From NCBI RefSeq assembly GCF_002646595.1, contig NZ_PDUD01000046.1:1-64000 (forward strand): 64,000 bases of DNA. Reading direction: 5' to 3'. Under the pieces are notes generated by a model. It made no database searches. It was not told where the DNA came from and was given only the letters and a program-made list of their open reading frames with translations. Shown here piece by piece: positions 43,101 to 51,600 of this stretch (the stretch's first letter is position 1; the number at the start of each line of letters is the position of its first letter). Origin of the DNA: Flavilitoribacter nigricans DSM 23189 = NBRC 102662 (lineage in GTDB: Bacteria; Bacteroidota; Bacteroidia; Chitinophagales; Saprospiraceae). Position numbers and translations under genes: made by a program.

Positions 43101-44876
43101 AGAATAATGGATAATTTAACCTATCACTATTCGCCCAATAGTGACCAGATTCAATACATCGACGATCGGGTAGGAAAAGTATTCGGAATGGATCTGGCGG
43201 ATCAAAAGCCCTTTAATTACGCATATGATCCAAAAGGACAAGTAATTAGCGATGTAACATCGGGTATAAAGGAAATCGAATGGACTCCATTTGGTAAAAT
43301 AAGTGCTGTACAACAAGAATCGGATAAGATCAATTTTCATTACAATGGTTTTCTTCAGAAAACTTTTAGATCAGGAGCTGATTCCAGCCAGTGGTACGTC
43401 AGAGATATGAGTGGGAAACTTATGGCGCTTTACTCCATACGGGGAGATTCCGTTTACCTGCAGCATCAGCCTATCTATGCATCCAGTAAGATGGGTATGT
43501 ACCAAACGCAAATGAACCTGACTAGTAATGCAGCAGCGGGATCGGAGATAAACCCGGTAGGGCAAAAACACTTCATCGGACCAGATCACTTGGGTAACGT
43601 TTTGTTAACCTTTAGGGATCATAAATACGGAAACTCGCCTGATGATATTTCCGAAGATCGGAGCATTTATGGCCCAGCGCAGCATACTTCCCGGGATTAT
43701 TATCCTTTTGGGTTGGAAATGCCCGGCAGAATTATGCGTTTCGACGAGCAGTTGGGAGGGTTTGCCGGGGAGGAACGAGAGTTCAACGGAAATTATGATT
43801 TTAACCAAAGGATATTTTCTCCTGCAGTAGGGCGATTCTTATCAGTGGATCCGCTCTCGGATCAGAACGCAGGCGCTAGTGCTTACTTGTATGCTGATAA
43901 CTCCCCTATTTCACGGGTGGATGAAGATGGACTAGATGGGGTAGATTATCGGGTAGCCGCTACTTTTCATTTGGGATTTCAAGGACAGATTGGTTCCGAT
44001 GAGACCGGTCTTTCCGTATTTGCTGCCGGACAGTTACAGTCGCAGACGGAAATCATCGGGATTGAAGGGGGAGCCAGATTTGCGCTGTCTTTAAATTCCA
44101 GAAGATATGGGGTCAAGGGATTCAGCCCGAGAGTCGATTTTGGTTGGTTTGCAGGTTTAAATTTTGGTCCATTTATTAGCAGTGAAGGGGCGCCAATTGG
44201 CGATTTTAGTATACCGGGGTTTGCCGGTAGCAACTTCCTCAATGAAGGATCTTTTTTTACATTCGGATTAGGACAGAACCACACTTTGGGGAAATTAAAG
44301 GGTTGGGACATCAGCCAAACGCAGGGAATCTTATATGCTAGATTCAATTTTTGGAGGCTATCGTTACAATTCAATAGCCTTAATGATGGTTGGCTTGCAG
44401 GAGGCCTACCCTATTTGGGTGGCGGTTCGGATGAAGCACTTACTGCCAGTAATTTATTAAAACTCAACTACCACGATGATATAAATACGCTACAGCTGCG
44501 TCTACATATAGCTGATCGAACTGACTTCATTACTGATGAAGCCGGAGAGCGAGTCTTTGCGAATGAAGATCGCAGAGCGTCCGCCCCATATGCAATGACT
44601 CCTAATCCTAATTCTAGGGGGTATTATCTAACAACGGGACCAGGCGTCAGAATCCATCAATTTACTGGTGGGCTTTCCTTTAGACGTTACGGAGGCGCAG
44701 GAATTGATTCAGGTGTAAACGCCGATTATATCTCTAATAAATTTTCGCAAAATAAGATACACCGAGATTTATCCGAAGATCCTGATTTTAGAAACTCTCA
44801 TTATGAATTACCGGCACTTAGACTTCGTGCGCCTACTATGCAAATTCGCAGGGACTGGCTGAGAACCAAAGATTAG
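37164..44876 (+). CDS. Giant RHS/YD-repeat protein with polymorphic-toxin-23-like C-terminus
   Basis: A 2570-residue protein; the ATG at 37164 gives a signal peptide (LYLLLMLCLGLGQAAEA). It contains cysteine-rich beta regions, then YD repeats (YRYNSRNEVVERMTPDGGTT, FSYDQNGNFLRVKRNG). The RHS core follows: YYPFGLEMPGR, REFNGNYDFNQRIFSPAVGR and FLSVDPLSDQNAGASAYLYAD, ending VDEDGLDG near residue 2255. After that conserved border comes a variable tip of about 310 residues. It is rich in Gly and aromatic strands and ends with GVNADYISNKFSQNKIHRDL. This resembles polymorphic toxin type 23 by layout (a GVNSE...RHxIQN-like motif), though I cannot test it. RHS shells enclose toxin tips. No immunity gene is evident directly downstream. 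Confidence 0.85.
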   Translation: MNKRLKLYLLLMLCLGLGQAAEAKIRKFSKLISGEELLSAIDDMTLYNDEIFDSRGFTRLGWDQRLTVKSCDNLIYLEVLPYGIEPVQVFFRAELEIQIRYKSYDRNWQPTQNIILEVEYDPERGVSYPDKTLFTFKDGQFMEWTIVQPLRFYNRLGQLLDQNELKPKVQLQAQIQVDRYFSINPSQSPANVQSELRDSPDHSSGNLDISWNVLAWAEYYELEYTFINSYSSEQLTRPFDQRRTQLFYDFRNNSTRVRLDSNFYQIPWIFEQGVLLWRIRGVGLDGPSFDQLVVGRWSAYTNDAGQFFRGGRSNHSIATLSGRTSYIHEKEKKNWQHIATFAEGGRRKDVVSYYDGSMRRRQTVSRLNSDQVLIGAENIYDHLGRPAVEILPSPKSFPSPPTNQPFIAYQKDFTLNPEGNPYTFADFEAKSLGGKARPLSQRHNGTGRYFSPYNPDQSGHQAYLPDAQGYPFSQRQYSPDNLGRIIRQGSPGPHHQLGSGHEDKYYYGVPAQEELDRIFGNEAGYAQYYERKTLVDANGQAYVEYKDPNGNLIATALTGDAPDNVLPLNSSGLKPLVFNLLEKEQLAPSPSALQSSKRLFVSADHSTYQFRYELDPADFLDDSCPERPVCYDCVYDLQITIHNDDGALIYEKTEPIGSLTELSACQETDGKPLRLDFEVELDRGSYTVGKTLCVNEAAVEAYVADYLDEQQNICLDKWRQQLEIDLREGIDLSDCEEPCLACETEVFPASLKVKLPGGTVEEVSFDAEARKNIGRDCVLNCGDGMVDDPCIAGLEAILADLQPGGQYALYLDTLSFTYQPEQFPLSVLNNENDLPLKDAHWRNPVGGYRNADGSPALVAIEREEQCIGTPVVGGNGQLLCAPEELDSPQDFIDNWEYSWAEALKYYHPEYGYYKWCRQNSESFSFDARMREADNFAEASAAGLLSPIELDPFLQNEGRGQKMEERLESIQVRSEESDIDDRLTIIQLVHLIVHCNNPNESGSGLLECARSMTTLGAITGKEDLEWEMFRAIYLSQKRQLWDEERRAFINAQSHFYRNNCIGETAPSNCQERMRNDAYQDKTKRFPDADEGLDRIEQLSLEELRQEHEQIVQEVCGKCPIATEIESLLTAAARSGKLLTSGTVPDAPLVLSRTILNLFPDPNQLTYQWKVIDRGDLLVIQILSANTGQCEIRLHKTDPAISWNAVEWFTCLEYLDRPTSLDLVAENQTFRLRAYLASGAYMDVEGYISCAELLKCASPIVVGNCEVKPIADEFLEVVRYLLVNNQFYERDLDLRNQLGEKMGKYHQENITECDVFVDPYFSWNFSEWNTTDDGNRPVDPSNNLPPLQVDDPSQYTRFRGRLEFEVFCPDTPQTKDICDISFEALDGFNFLDFYRLGRELELTVAAIIEEEEGSCAGRSMIINVGNEAGLPVRIKVTNNCYIFGDCCRSNDCLACDLPSCCVEPIPVPVYVPPCFEQQEEDLQWTVDLRFQRYRDSIEQNLRQRYLSSCLATKELFNASFNEQIYHYTLYYYDQSGNLIKTVPPKGVDILSGTRLKRVAAYRTSNAAAPIYPDHSMLTTYRYNSRNEVVERMTPDGGTTRYWFDQLGRPVVSQDANQRALQENDGTNIYSYVQYDPQGRTIEAGEMISRQPFTEALVQNPELWKQWYQNGNRTTYTQTVYDKAFSPMVEDLFKNGQRWSRNRVTTVRSVSEPEAYQYLTHFSYDVHGNIRELIQENPQMPEAHRLKRVVYEYDLISGYLKRTTYQPGAPDQFMHRYAYDADNRLLNVETSTNGFIWERDAGYRYYDHGPLARVEIGETRIQGIDYAYTIQGWLKIINSNALRPDKDIGEDGFFLNYPQMLKAQDAFGLSLGYYDGDYQPIKRAKRAVADTRNTPLSRYQQYSGNIQHVVTSLAAMPDEQKVQAKIYRYDQLDRLKTMDICTGFNRMTNSWQGSKVVADYRTEFSYDQNGNFLRVKRNGSGNRIMDNLTYHYSPNSDQIQYIDDRVGKVFGMDLADQKPFNYAYDPKGQVISDVTSGIKEIEWTPFGKISAVQQESDKINFHYNGFLQKTFRSGADSSQWYVRDMSGKLMALYSIRGDSVYLQHQPIYASSKMGMYQTQMNLTSNAAAGSEINPVGQKHFIGPDHLGNVLLTFRDHKYGNSPDDISEDRSIYGPAQHTSRDYYPFGLEMPGRIMRFDEQLGGFAGEEREFNGNYDFNQRIFSPAVGRFLSVDPLSDQNAGASAYLYADNSPISRVDEDGLDGVDYRVAATFHLGFQGQIGSDETGLSVFAAGQLQSQTEIIGIEGGARFALSLNSRRYGVKGFSPRVDFGWFAGLNFGPFISSEGAPIGDFSIPGFAGSNFLNEGSFFTFGLGQNHTLGKLKGWDISQTQGILYARFNFWRLSLQFNSLNDGWLAGGLPYLGGGSDEALTASNLLKLNYHDDINTLQLRLHIADRTDFITDEAGERVFANEDRRASAPYAMTPNPNSRGYYLTTGPGVRIHQFTGGLSFRRYGGAGIDSGVNADYISNKFSQNKIHRDLSEDPDFRNSHYELPALRLRAPTMQIRRDWLRTKD
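43930..44873 (+). other. Variable C-terminal tip of the RHS protein (toxin type 23-like)
   Basis: This is the stretch after the RHS core border VDEDGL. It is predicted to be almost all beta strand, with Gly/Phe repeats (FGWFAGLNFGPF, RFNFWRLSLQFNSLNDG) and a closing block with conserved-looking His, Asn and Asp residues. It has no nuclease motif that I can see. It is listed separately because the tip is the part that is exchanged between strains in such proteins. Confidence 0.45.
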
Positions 44877-44907
44877 TAATAAGCACAAAACAGCTGATGA
44901 GTTCTTT

Positions 44908-47900
44908 ATGAAATCCGTAATTATGCGCACCGCTAGATCCATTGTTTTATCAGTATTGTTATTACTGACTATCTTCTCTTTGCCCGTTCATTCACAAAAT
45001 TCATCAACCCGTCAACTCTACTGGTCCGATGTTACAGAAAACGCCATCGCTAAGGCCGGCCTTGACGGCTCCGGGCAGGACCCGTTCCTTTCTTCCCCGG
45101 TTGGCGATAACGCCGGGATCGCCGTAGACAGCCTCAATCACCAGATATTCTTCGCCAGCGGGGCCAGTATCAAGCGGGCCCGCCTCGATGGGAACCATAT
45201 TCGAGAGGTGGTTCGACTGTCCGCGGGACAGCCCCTGAATATAGCGCTTGATATAAGAGGACGAAAGATCTACTGGACGGACAGCCAGAACCGCAAGATC
45301 CAGCGCGCCAACATGGACGGCAGTCAAGTGGAAGACCTCATTACCCACGACCTGAGTAATAGGGTGGATATCGAACTGGATCTGGAAAGTGGGAAAATGT
45401 ATTGGATGGATTCCGGGAACCGCGTTCTGCGCCGGGCTAATCTAGACGGTACTCAAATCGAGACCATTCTGGACAAACAGCCGGAAAGCATCTTGTTTCG
45501 GCCGCGCGATCTGGTACTGGACCCTAGAAACAAAAAAATTTACTGGGCGGATTGGGGGTTGAATAAGATACAATCTGTAAATTTTGACGGTACTCAGATC
45601 GAAGATGTTTTTAGCCGCCAACAGGATGGCAGTCTTCGACCAATCGGATTAGCTTTTGATGCCAAAGAGCAGACTTTATATATAGCCGAGAGCTTTCGGA
45701 TTAAGCAGATCGATATCGCTTCAAGGAATATTTTAGCAGTAATCGGAAATGTCTCTGAAGCCAATCATGTGGCGCTGGATCCGACCAATCGTAAGCTATA
45801 TTGGACCTCCTCCGGATTGGATCTTGTGGAACGTGCTACATTAGACCTAAGTGATAGAGAAATTTTGATCCAATCATCTACCGTTCATCCTATTGCCGTA
45901 GCCGTAGATGAACGAAACCAGCATATATACTGGTCAGAAATACAAGGTAAAAACAGAGGGATCTATCGGGCTCATTTAGACGGTAGCCAACAAGAATCGT
46001 TGGTTTCGGTAAGGCTGGGGCGTGTGATAGGTATAGCCGTTGATACGCTACACGATAAGATCTACTGGACTAACGCTGGCGAGGGAAAGATACAGCGCGC
46101 CAATCTGGATGGGAGGGACGTGGAGGATGTACTGCAGCTAGATTCCTTCCAGCCTGCGGGTATAGCTATCGATATCCGGAATAATAAGATATATTGGTCA
46201 GCGAATCATTCGGGAAGCAGGAGTGGTTGTATTTTTCGTGCTGATTTAGACGGTAATGATATGGACACCCTGGTAAGTATGAAGAACGGCCTGTTTGGAG
46301 TTGCTCTCAATGGCTCACTTGGCCGGCTCTATTTCACCCGATTGAATGGATTGTACTTTGTTGGATTAGATGGTGGCAATTTGAAAGGGCCCATTACCCC
46401 GCCGGGTGGTGGTATTTTGCGGCATCTTGTAGTTGATGAGATCGGCCAGCGGGTCTATTGGACGAATCAATCGAACAAGATCCAAAGCGCAAATCTGGAT
46501 GGCACACAAATAACTGACTTTGTTACTACAGGGCTGGCCAAGCCAAGCGGTATTGCACTGGGCCGGGAAAATATTCAATCTAAAGAGGAGATCCTGGTCA
46601 GTGACCATACCGGGCGAGGATATATACAATGGACCAAAAACAAAAGCTATATCCTGGACGGGCCGGTATTTATCGAGGCAGGAGACACTTTAGCAATAGA
46701 AGCCGGTACGGTGATCCGGGGCCGATCGAAATATTCGGCCTTGATCGTAGCCAGAGGAGGCTATCTAAAGGCTCTTGGGACTCCCGCTCATCCTATCATT
46801 TTTACGACCTATCAAGATGACCTCGATCATCAAGAGGATTTACCCACATTTGCCGGTCGTTGGTCAGGTATAGCTATTCTTGGTCAGGCCAGACTTAATT
46901 CCCTTCCGGAACAATCCCATTTAAGTAGCTTTCCTGAGGACGAAGTTCGAGCACGATACGGTGCCCAGGATTTAGACGAAGATGGATTGTTTGAAACCTA
47001 CGACGACCAGGATGGATCAGGGGTCATGCGGTATGTTTCCATTCGGTTTGCGGGGGCTGAACTCACTGACACACCCAGGCAAAGTGCCCTTTTACTGGCC
47101 GGAGTCGGGAGCAACACCGAAATTGATCATATCGAGGTATTGTACAGTGACGGAGATGGGGTACGTATTTTAGGTGGCACCGTTAATACAGCTTATCTAG
47201 TTTCCGCTTTTTGCCAGAACTTTGCTTTTGTAACCAACGAAGGGTATTGTGGAAGTAATCAGTTCTGGTTATCGGTACAAAACCATTCCGTTGGAGCGAG
47301 TCAACACCTGGGCGGCACACAACCGATAGATGGCTATCCTTTTACTGCACCGGCCATCTATAATGCAACGTTTATAAGACTCTGGAGGAGAAATAATGCA
47401 CCAGCACTGACTTTTCGGGATAATGGAGGAGGAAGCTATCGCAATTCTATTTTTCTGAATTACGGCACTGGTATTGAACTCGAACTAAAGTTAGATGGTC
47501 GGGAAAGTAGTTACCGTCGCTTTCTGGACCATCAGCTTGCTTTTACCAATAATATCTTCTGGAATGCTGCCGATCTGGATGCGAATGAGTTATTCCGGCT
47601 TCAAGTTTACCATTCTACGCAACCCGATGATGACTTCGCCGCCACTACCGCCGAAAATTTGTTTGCAAAGCACCTGGAACTGGGGGGCAATGCGATAGAA
47701 AATCCACAATTGATCAACATAAAACGTAGCAGACGAAGTTTAAACTTTAGACCGAAATCTACCGCTGTTTTTGATTTATTGGCTCCCCTTCCCCCAGAAG
47801 ATCTTTTTATTCAGCCGGCTGGATTCAAAGGTGCTTTCGAACCGAACGCCGAAGAACTATGGATAGCTGGTTGGACAGGTTTAATAAAATTGGCTCTGAA

Positions 47901-47928
47901 TATTAAAGGCGGAATAGGAATTGATTAG
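44908..47928 (+). CDS. Secreted YWTD beta-propeller and beta-helix protein
   Basis: A 1006-residue protein with a signal peptide (SIVLSVLLLLTIFSLPVHSQ); an ATG at 44923 is an alternative start. Residues about 30-555 are repeated LDL-receptor class B units (KIYWTDSQNRKIQRANMDGS, KIYWADWGLNKIQSVNFDGT), about a dozen. That is enough for two six-bladed propellers. The last 430 residues look like a right-handed beta-helix (DTLAIEAGTVIRGRSKYSAL; ARGGYLKALGTPAHPIIFTT). The protein begins 31 bases after the RHS gene, so it is probably co-transcribed and exported to the cell surface. No T9SS sorting domain is seen. Binding to a surface or partner is inferred from the folds. Confidence 0.82.
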   Translation: MKSVIMRTARSIVLSVLLLLTIFSLPVHSQNSSTRQLYWSDVTENAIAKAGLDGSGQDPFLSSPVGDNAGIAVDSLNHQIFFASGASIKRARLDGNHIREVVRLSAGQPLNIALDIRGRKIYWTDSQNRKIQRANMDGSQVEDLITHDLSNRVDIELDLESGKMYWMDSGNRVLRRANLDGTQIETILDKQPESILFRPRDLVLDPRNKKIYWADWGLNKIQSVNFDGTQIEDVFSRQQDGSLRPIGLAFDAKEQTLYIAESFRIKQIDIASRNILAVIGNVSEANHVALDPTNRKLYWTSSGLDLVERATLDLSDREILIQSSTVHPIAVAVDERNQHIYWSEIQGKNRGIYRAHLDGSQQESLVSVRLGRVIGIAVDTLHDKIYWTNAGEGKIQRANLDGRDVEDVLQLDSFQPAGIAIDIRNNKIYWSANHSGSRSGCIFRADLDGNDMDTLVSMKNGLFGVALNGSLGRLYFTRLNGLYFVGLDGGNLKGPITPPGGGILRHLVVDEIGQRVYWTNQSNKIQSANLDGTQITDFVTTGLAKPSGIALGRENIQSKEEILVSDHTGRGYIQWTKNKSYILDGPVFIEAGDTLAIEAGTVIRGRSKYSALIVARGGYLKALGTPAHPIIFTTYQDDLDHQEDLPTFAGRWSGIAILGQARLNSLPEQSHLSSFPEDEVRARYGAQDLDEDGLFETYDDQDGSGVMRYVSIRFAGAELTDTPRQSALLLAGVGSNTEIDHIEVLYSDGDGVRILGGTVNTAYLVSAFCQNFAFVTNEGYCGSNQFWLSVQNHSVGASQHLGGTQPIDGYPFTAPAIYNATFIRLWRRNNAPALTFRDNGGGSYRNSIFLNYGTGIELELKLDGRESSYRRFLDHQLAFTNNIFWNAADLDANELFRLQVYHSTQPDDDFAATTAENLFAKHLELGGNAIENPQLINIKRSRRSLNFRPKSTAVFDLLAPLPPEDLFIQPAGFKGAFEPNAEELWIAGWTGLIKLALNIKGGIGID

Positions 47929-48334
47929 CGTGCTAATTGATATTTTATCCTTTTTTAAAGTGAGAAACTAAGCCACTGAGCGGCTACCTGCATTCCGATA
48001 TGATATAGAGGACGTTATGGATGCGAATGTGGTTAATTTGCAACAGATCGCGTCCTAGTTGAGAATTGGGGATAACATTGAGCCGAAGGTGCGGTATTTT
48101 CGGCAGAAGGAAGTGCGCTAGGGGAAGAGGTTTATTTGAGATTCATATAAGCTTTAGTAAGTATACACAAACAATCAGTTGAAAATCTCTGCCAGCTATC
48201 AGATCATCTCCTCCGAACGGCTTCGACCTTGAAACAATTTTTTTCTAGGTTCCTATAAATTACATATAAAAATTATTAGTTTTAAGGAATCATAAACACC
48301 GCGTGAACAAGCATATAGAACTAAACTCACCATC
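47929..48334. other. Intergenic region before the 48335-64000 operon
   Basis: No gene can be supported. A weak imperfect hairpin (TTAGC/GCTAA near 47924-47936) followed by a T-rich stretch may end the preceding unit. I see no clear -7 box for the next operon. Confidence 0.4.
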
Positions 48335-48553
48335 ATGAAAACGCTAATCGAGGACCGTTTGACAGAGTTGAAAACTGAATTTCAAAAAGGGAAAGAACGT
48401 CTGTCTGAGTTGGAAAAGGAAAGTAGAAATGTTGAAGAAGCTATGTTAAGGATCAGCGGCGCTATACAAATCCTCGAGGAGCTGCTTGCTAGTAATCAAT
48501 CCGATACGGAAACTAAAAAGCGCCAAACTAATGGTGTGGTAGAAGGAGTATAG
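48335..48553 (+). CDS. Small coiled-coil protein
   Basis: A 72-residue protein with an ATG start. Residues 5-52 form a continuous charged coiled coil (ELKTEFQKGKERLSELEKES) that ends in RISGAIQILEELL, and a short polar tail follows. Small proteins of this type (ending in a conserved RISGAIQxLEEL) occur in many bacteria, and I know of no defined function. It opens the group of large genes starting at 48675, with a gap of 121 bases. Confidence 0.6.
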   Translation: MKTLIEDRLTELKTEFQKGKERLSELEKESRNVEEAMLRISGAIQILEELLASNQSDTETKKRQTNGVVEGV

Positions 48554-48674
48554 TTCTTATTGTCTAAAGCCCGTACATACAGAAGAGGTGGGCCGATCGA
48601 ACAACACACCTTTTTGTAGGCCTATGCTTCGCTCAATTTTTCCGGCCATCTTGTAATTGATTAAAATTAGCCCA

Positions 48675-51600
48675 ATGGCATCTCCCCCAGTTTCAAATAT
48701 TCCCATCGTTTTATTTCCCTTAAAGCTGGAAACACGTTTTGTAGGAAATCAGCTATGGATCCGGGCCTTCCCGGACAGTGCTTTTCTGCAAAGTCACGAT
48801 CCTCGCCTGACACAAGACGAACGGTCGGCCGCTGTTGCTTTCAAGGAGTTGACCACACGCGAGGAAAAAAAAGCCGCCTGGGAAGATCTGGTAAATCGGT
48901 ACGGTACTTATCGTGCAGCTTGGTTGGCTCAAATTAGCAAAGAGGAAATTGCCCTCCAACAACAACAGGCGGCCGAGCATGGCTTAGAAAAAGCCGAAGA
49001 CGAAGCTACAGCGTTTTTTCTCAAATGGCTTCCGGATCGACTGGTCTTTTCGCTTTACAAAAAGGATAAGCCTTATGATCCGATCGAAGTGAGAGGCGAT
49101 AAAATCGATCGAGAGGGCTTAACGCTACTTAGTAAGGAGGAAAAGTGGCTAACTGATTTTGAAGAAGCGGTTCGTTTGGGCATGGGCACCAAAGTATTCT
49201 TTACGGAAACAGAAACAGAATTTGAAAAGGTCATTGTAAGTGGATTGCGATACGCAGAGGATCCACTCACTCCTGCTCGCGGATTGGCAGATCTGTTTCA
49301 CAATCATCAGTACACGGAAGGTTTTTCTTTCCTTCACTACGGTACTCCTACCAACAATACAGAAACGGCTAAGAGTGGATATTCCGCCCGTGATGAATTT
49401 GACGCGACCGGTAGCTTTAAGCACAGCGTACAGGGATTTGATCTGGATTCGGATGATCGGGCGGCCGGGAGCCGGCTAGCAAGGGCGCTAGGTCTGGAAA
49501 CCGATGATCTCAGGCACGTCCAGCATGCGGATATTAGGGACCCGGCCCTGAGTGTACTTTTTCAGGAAGCTACCTGGTTTGCCCTGGGCGCCCAGCCCTT
49601 ATTGATGCTTTTCGGTGATCAGATCAGTAATGAAATGTACCAGGAGCTATGGGAACATTACGCACAATTCGTGAGCGCTAAGGGACGATATGCAGCTCTG
49701 AAAATCGGTAATCAACCCTACGGGGTATTACCGGTCATGCACTTTCGGAAATCACTAACCAACGATACCAAAGGTCGGGGCGGGAAAATCCGCAGCAGTG
49801 ATCAGCTCAGTGATAAGATGTGGACCCTATTTGCGCTATTGCTTAACCGCTGGTCCCGTATGGCCGTGGATGACCCCAAAGTGGTACCCCGCCTCGGAGA
49901 CGAAGAAGATACCTATCTGGAGATCCTGCGCATTCTATCCATGCAGGAATCCGCTCATACCTATCAAATCCGACCATTGGAATATCACCACTTCCAAAAG
50001 CGGTGGCATCGGTGGTTGCGGCAAGTGGCAACTCCGTCAACGGGTATGCCGGCTATAAATACTTCCGATCCTATCCGAGAAGACTACGATCTCCTTCGGG
50101 AAAATATTGAATCCATTAAACGGATATTTGAGGCGGTACGGATCGATGAGCATACGGTGATCGACCTTAAATCTACTTTTGGAATTGAGGATGAAACGCT
50201 CTACCGAAGCCCGTTACTAAGTTTTAAAGCAGCGGATACACAGCTGGTTGGATTCGAATCCGGCAATTCGGTTTTGCTGAATGAATTCGGCGTGAGTAAC
50301 GACAATGAGACAGGCTCGGAACTGGCCGGAAAAGGCTTTTCTATAACCGAAGATAATTTGGATCAGTTGCAAGCTTTCATCGATCGCCTGCAGGCTACGG
50401 AGACAACAGATCTGTTGCAACTGATGCGGATAGGGGCTTCCAGTCTATTCAGTGATTTATTAATAAGAAGCTATCAGCAGGCGATACGATTATATTATCG
50501 TAACGTCACGTACAATCCTACTATTTCCGAATTGCAGGGAGCAGCCGTTATGCGTATCGGCACTATTTTGAAATCTGAAGGATCCGAGGTGATTAGAGGA
50601 GAAAATGTCTTGACGATTAGTCGGAAAGACCAATTGGGAAACGAACTACCTGCGATCCCGGTTAATGCCCCTTTTGACGGGGTCATCGAAAATATATCAG
50701 CGACACCAGGCGCAGAATTTTACCCCATAGATCCGCTCTTTACCCTCAAAGATGAAATCCATTACCGAGCGACTAAAAATCGTATGATCGGACTCATACA
50801 GCAGATTATCGATGCTTGCCGGGCCATGGAGACTCCAACCGCCAGGAAACAGGCCCAAACGGAAGCAATACGAGAAGTTATGGATCTCAACAGTTACCGC
50901 CTGGATGCATGGATGACGTCGTTGGCCGACAGAAAAATCAAAGAAATGCGGCGCCTACCGACCTTTGAGAAAGGTATCTACTTCGGTGCTTACGGCTGGG
51001 TCGAGCAGTTGAATAGAAACCAAGCGCAGCCGGTAAAAGTAATAGGAGATATCAATCACCCCGACAGGCTTACCGTCGATTACACCGGCGAAGGTGGGAT
51101 TATCCATGCCCCCGGCCCAGCTCAGGCGGTGGCGTCGGCTATCTTCAAGAACTCTTTCTTGTCATATCGGGATGAAGCTGAATCCAGTAATCCCTTTACA
51201 CTGAACCTCACTTCCGAACGATTGCAAAAAAGCAATTTCCTGTTAGACGGCATTCGCCAGGGGCAGCAACTGGAAGCGCTACTGGGCTATCAGTTGGAAC
51301 GCCTTCTGCACGAGCACCCTCGTACCGAGGAGCAAAGAGCCTTATACAACGGGGATCTCCACGAAGAGATATACATTCTGCGGGAGGCTTTCCCGCTTTA
51401 TGAAAATGTGAGTGCTGCTCAGACCGGTTTCGTACATCTCAGTGTGATCAACGGCAGTATGATCATCGAGAAAGCGAATGATGAGCAACATTTCGAAGAA
51501 GATCTCAAGAAAATTATTCAACAAAAGAAGATTGCCATCATCCGGCATTATGTAGCGAAACTGGCGGATGCACTGGATAGCTGCATGGATACTTTATTTT

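Noticed and set aside
47929-48334. Possible insertion-sequence remnant
   Set aside because: Short peptides in all frames show no recognisable transposase motif.
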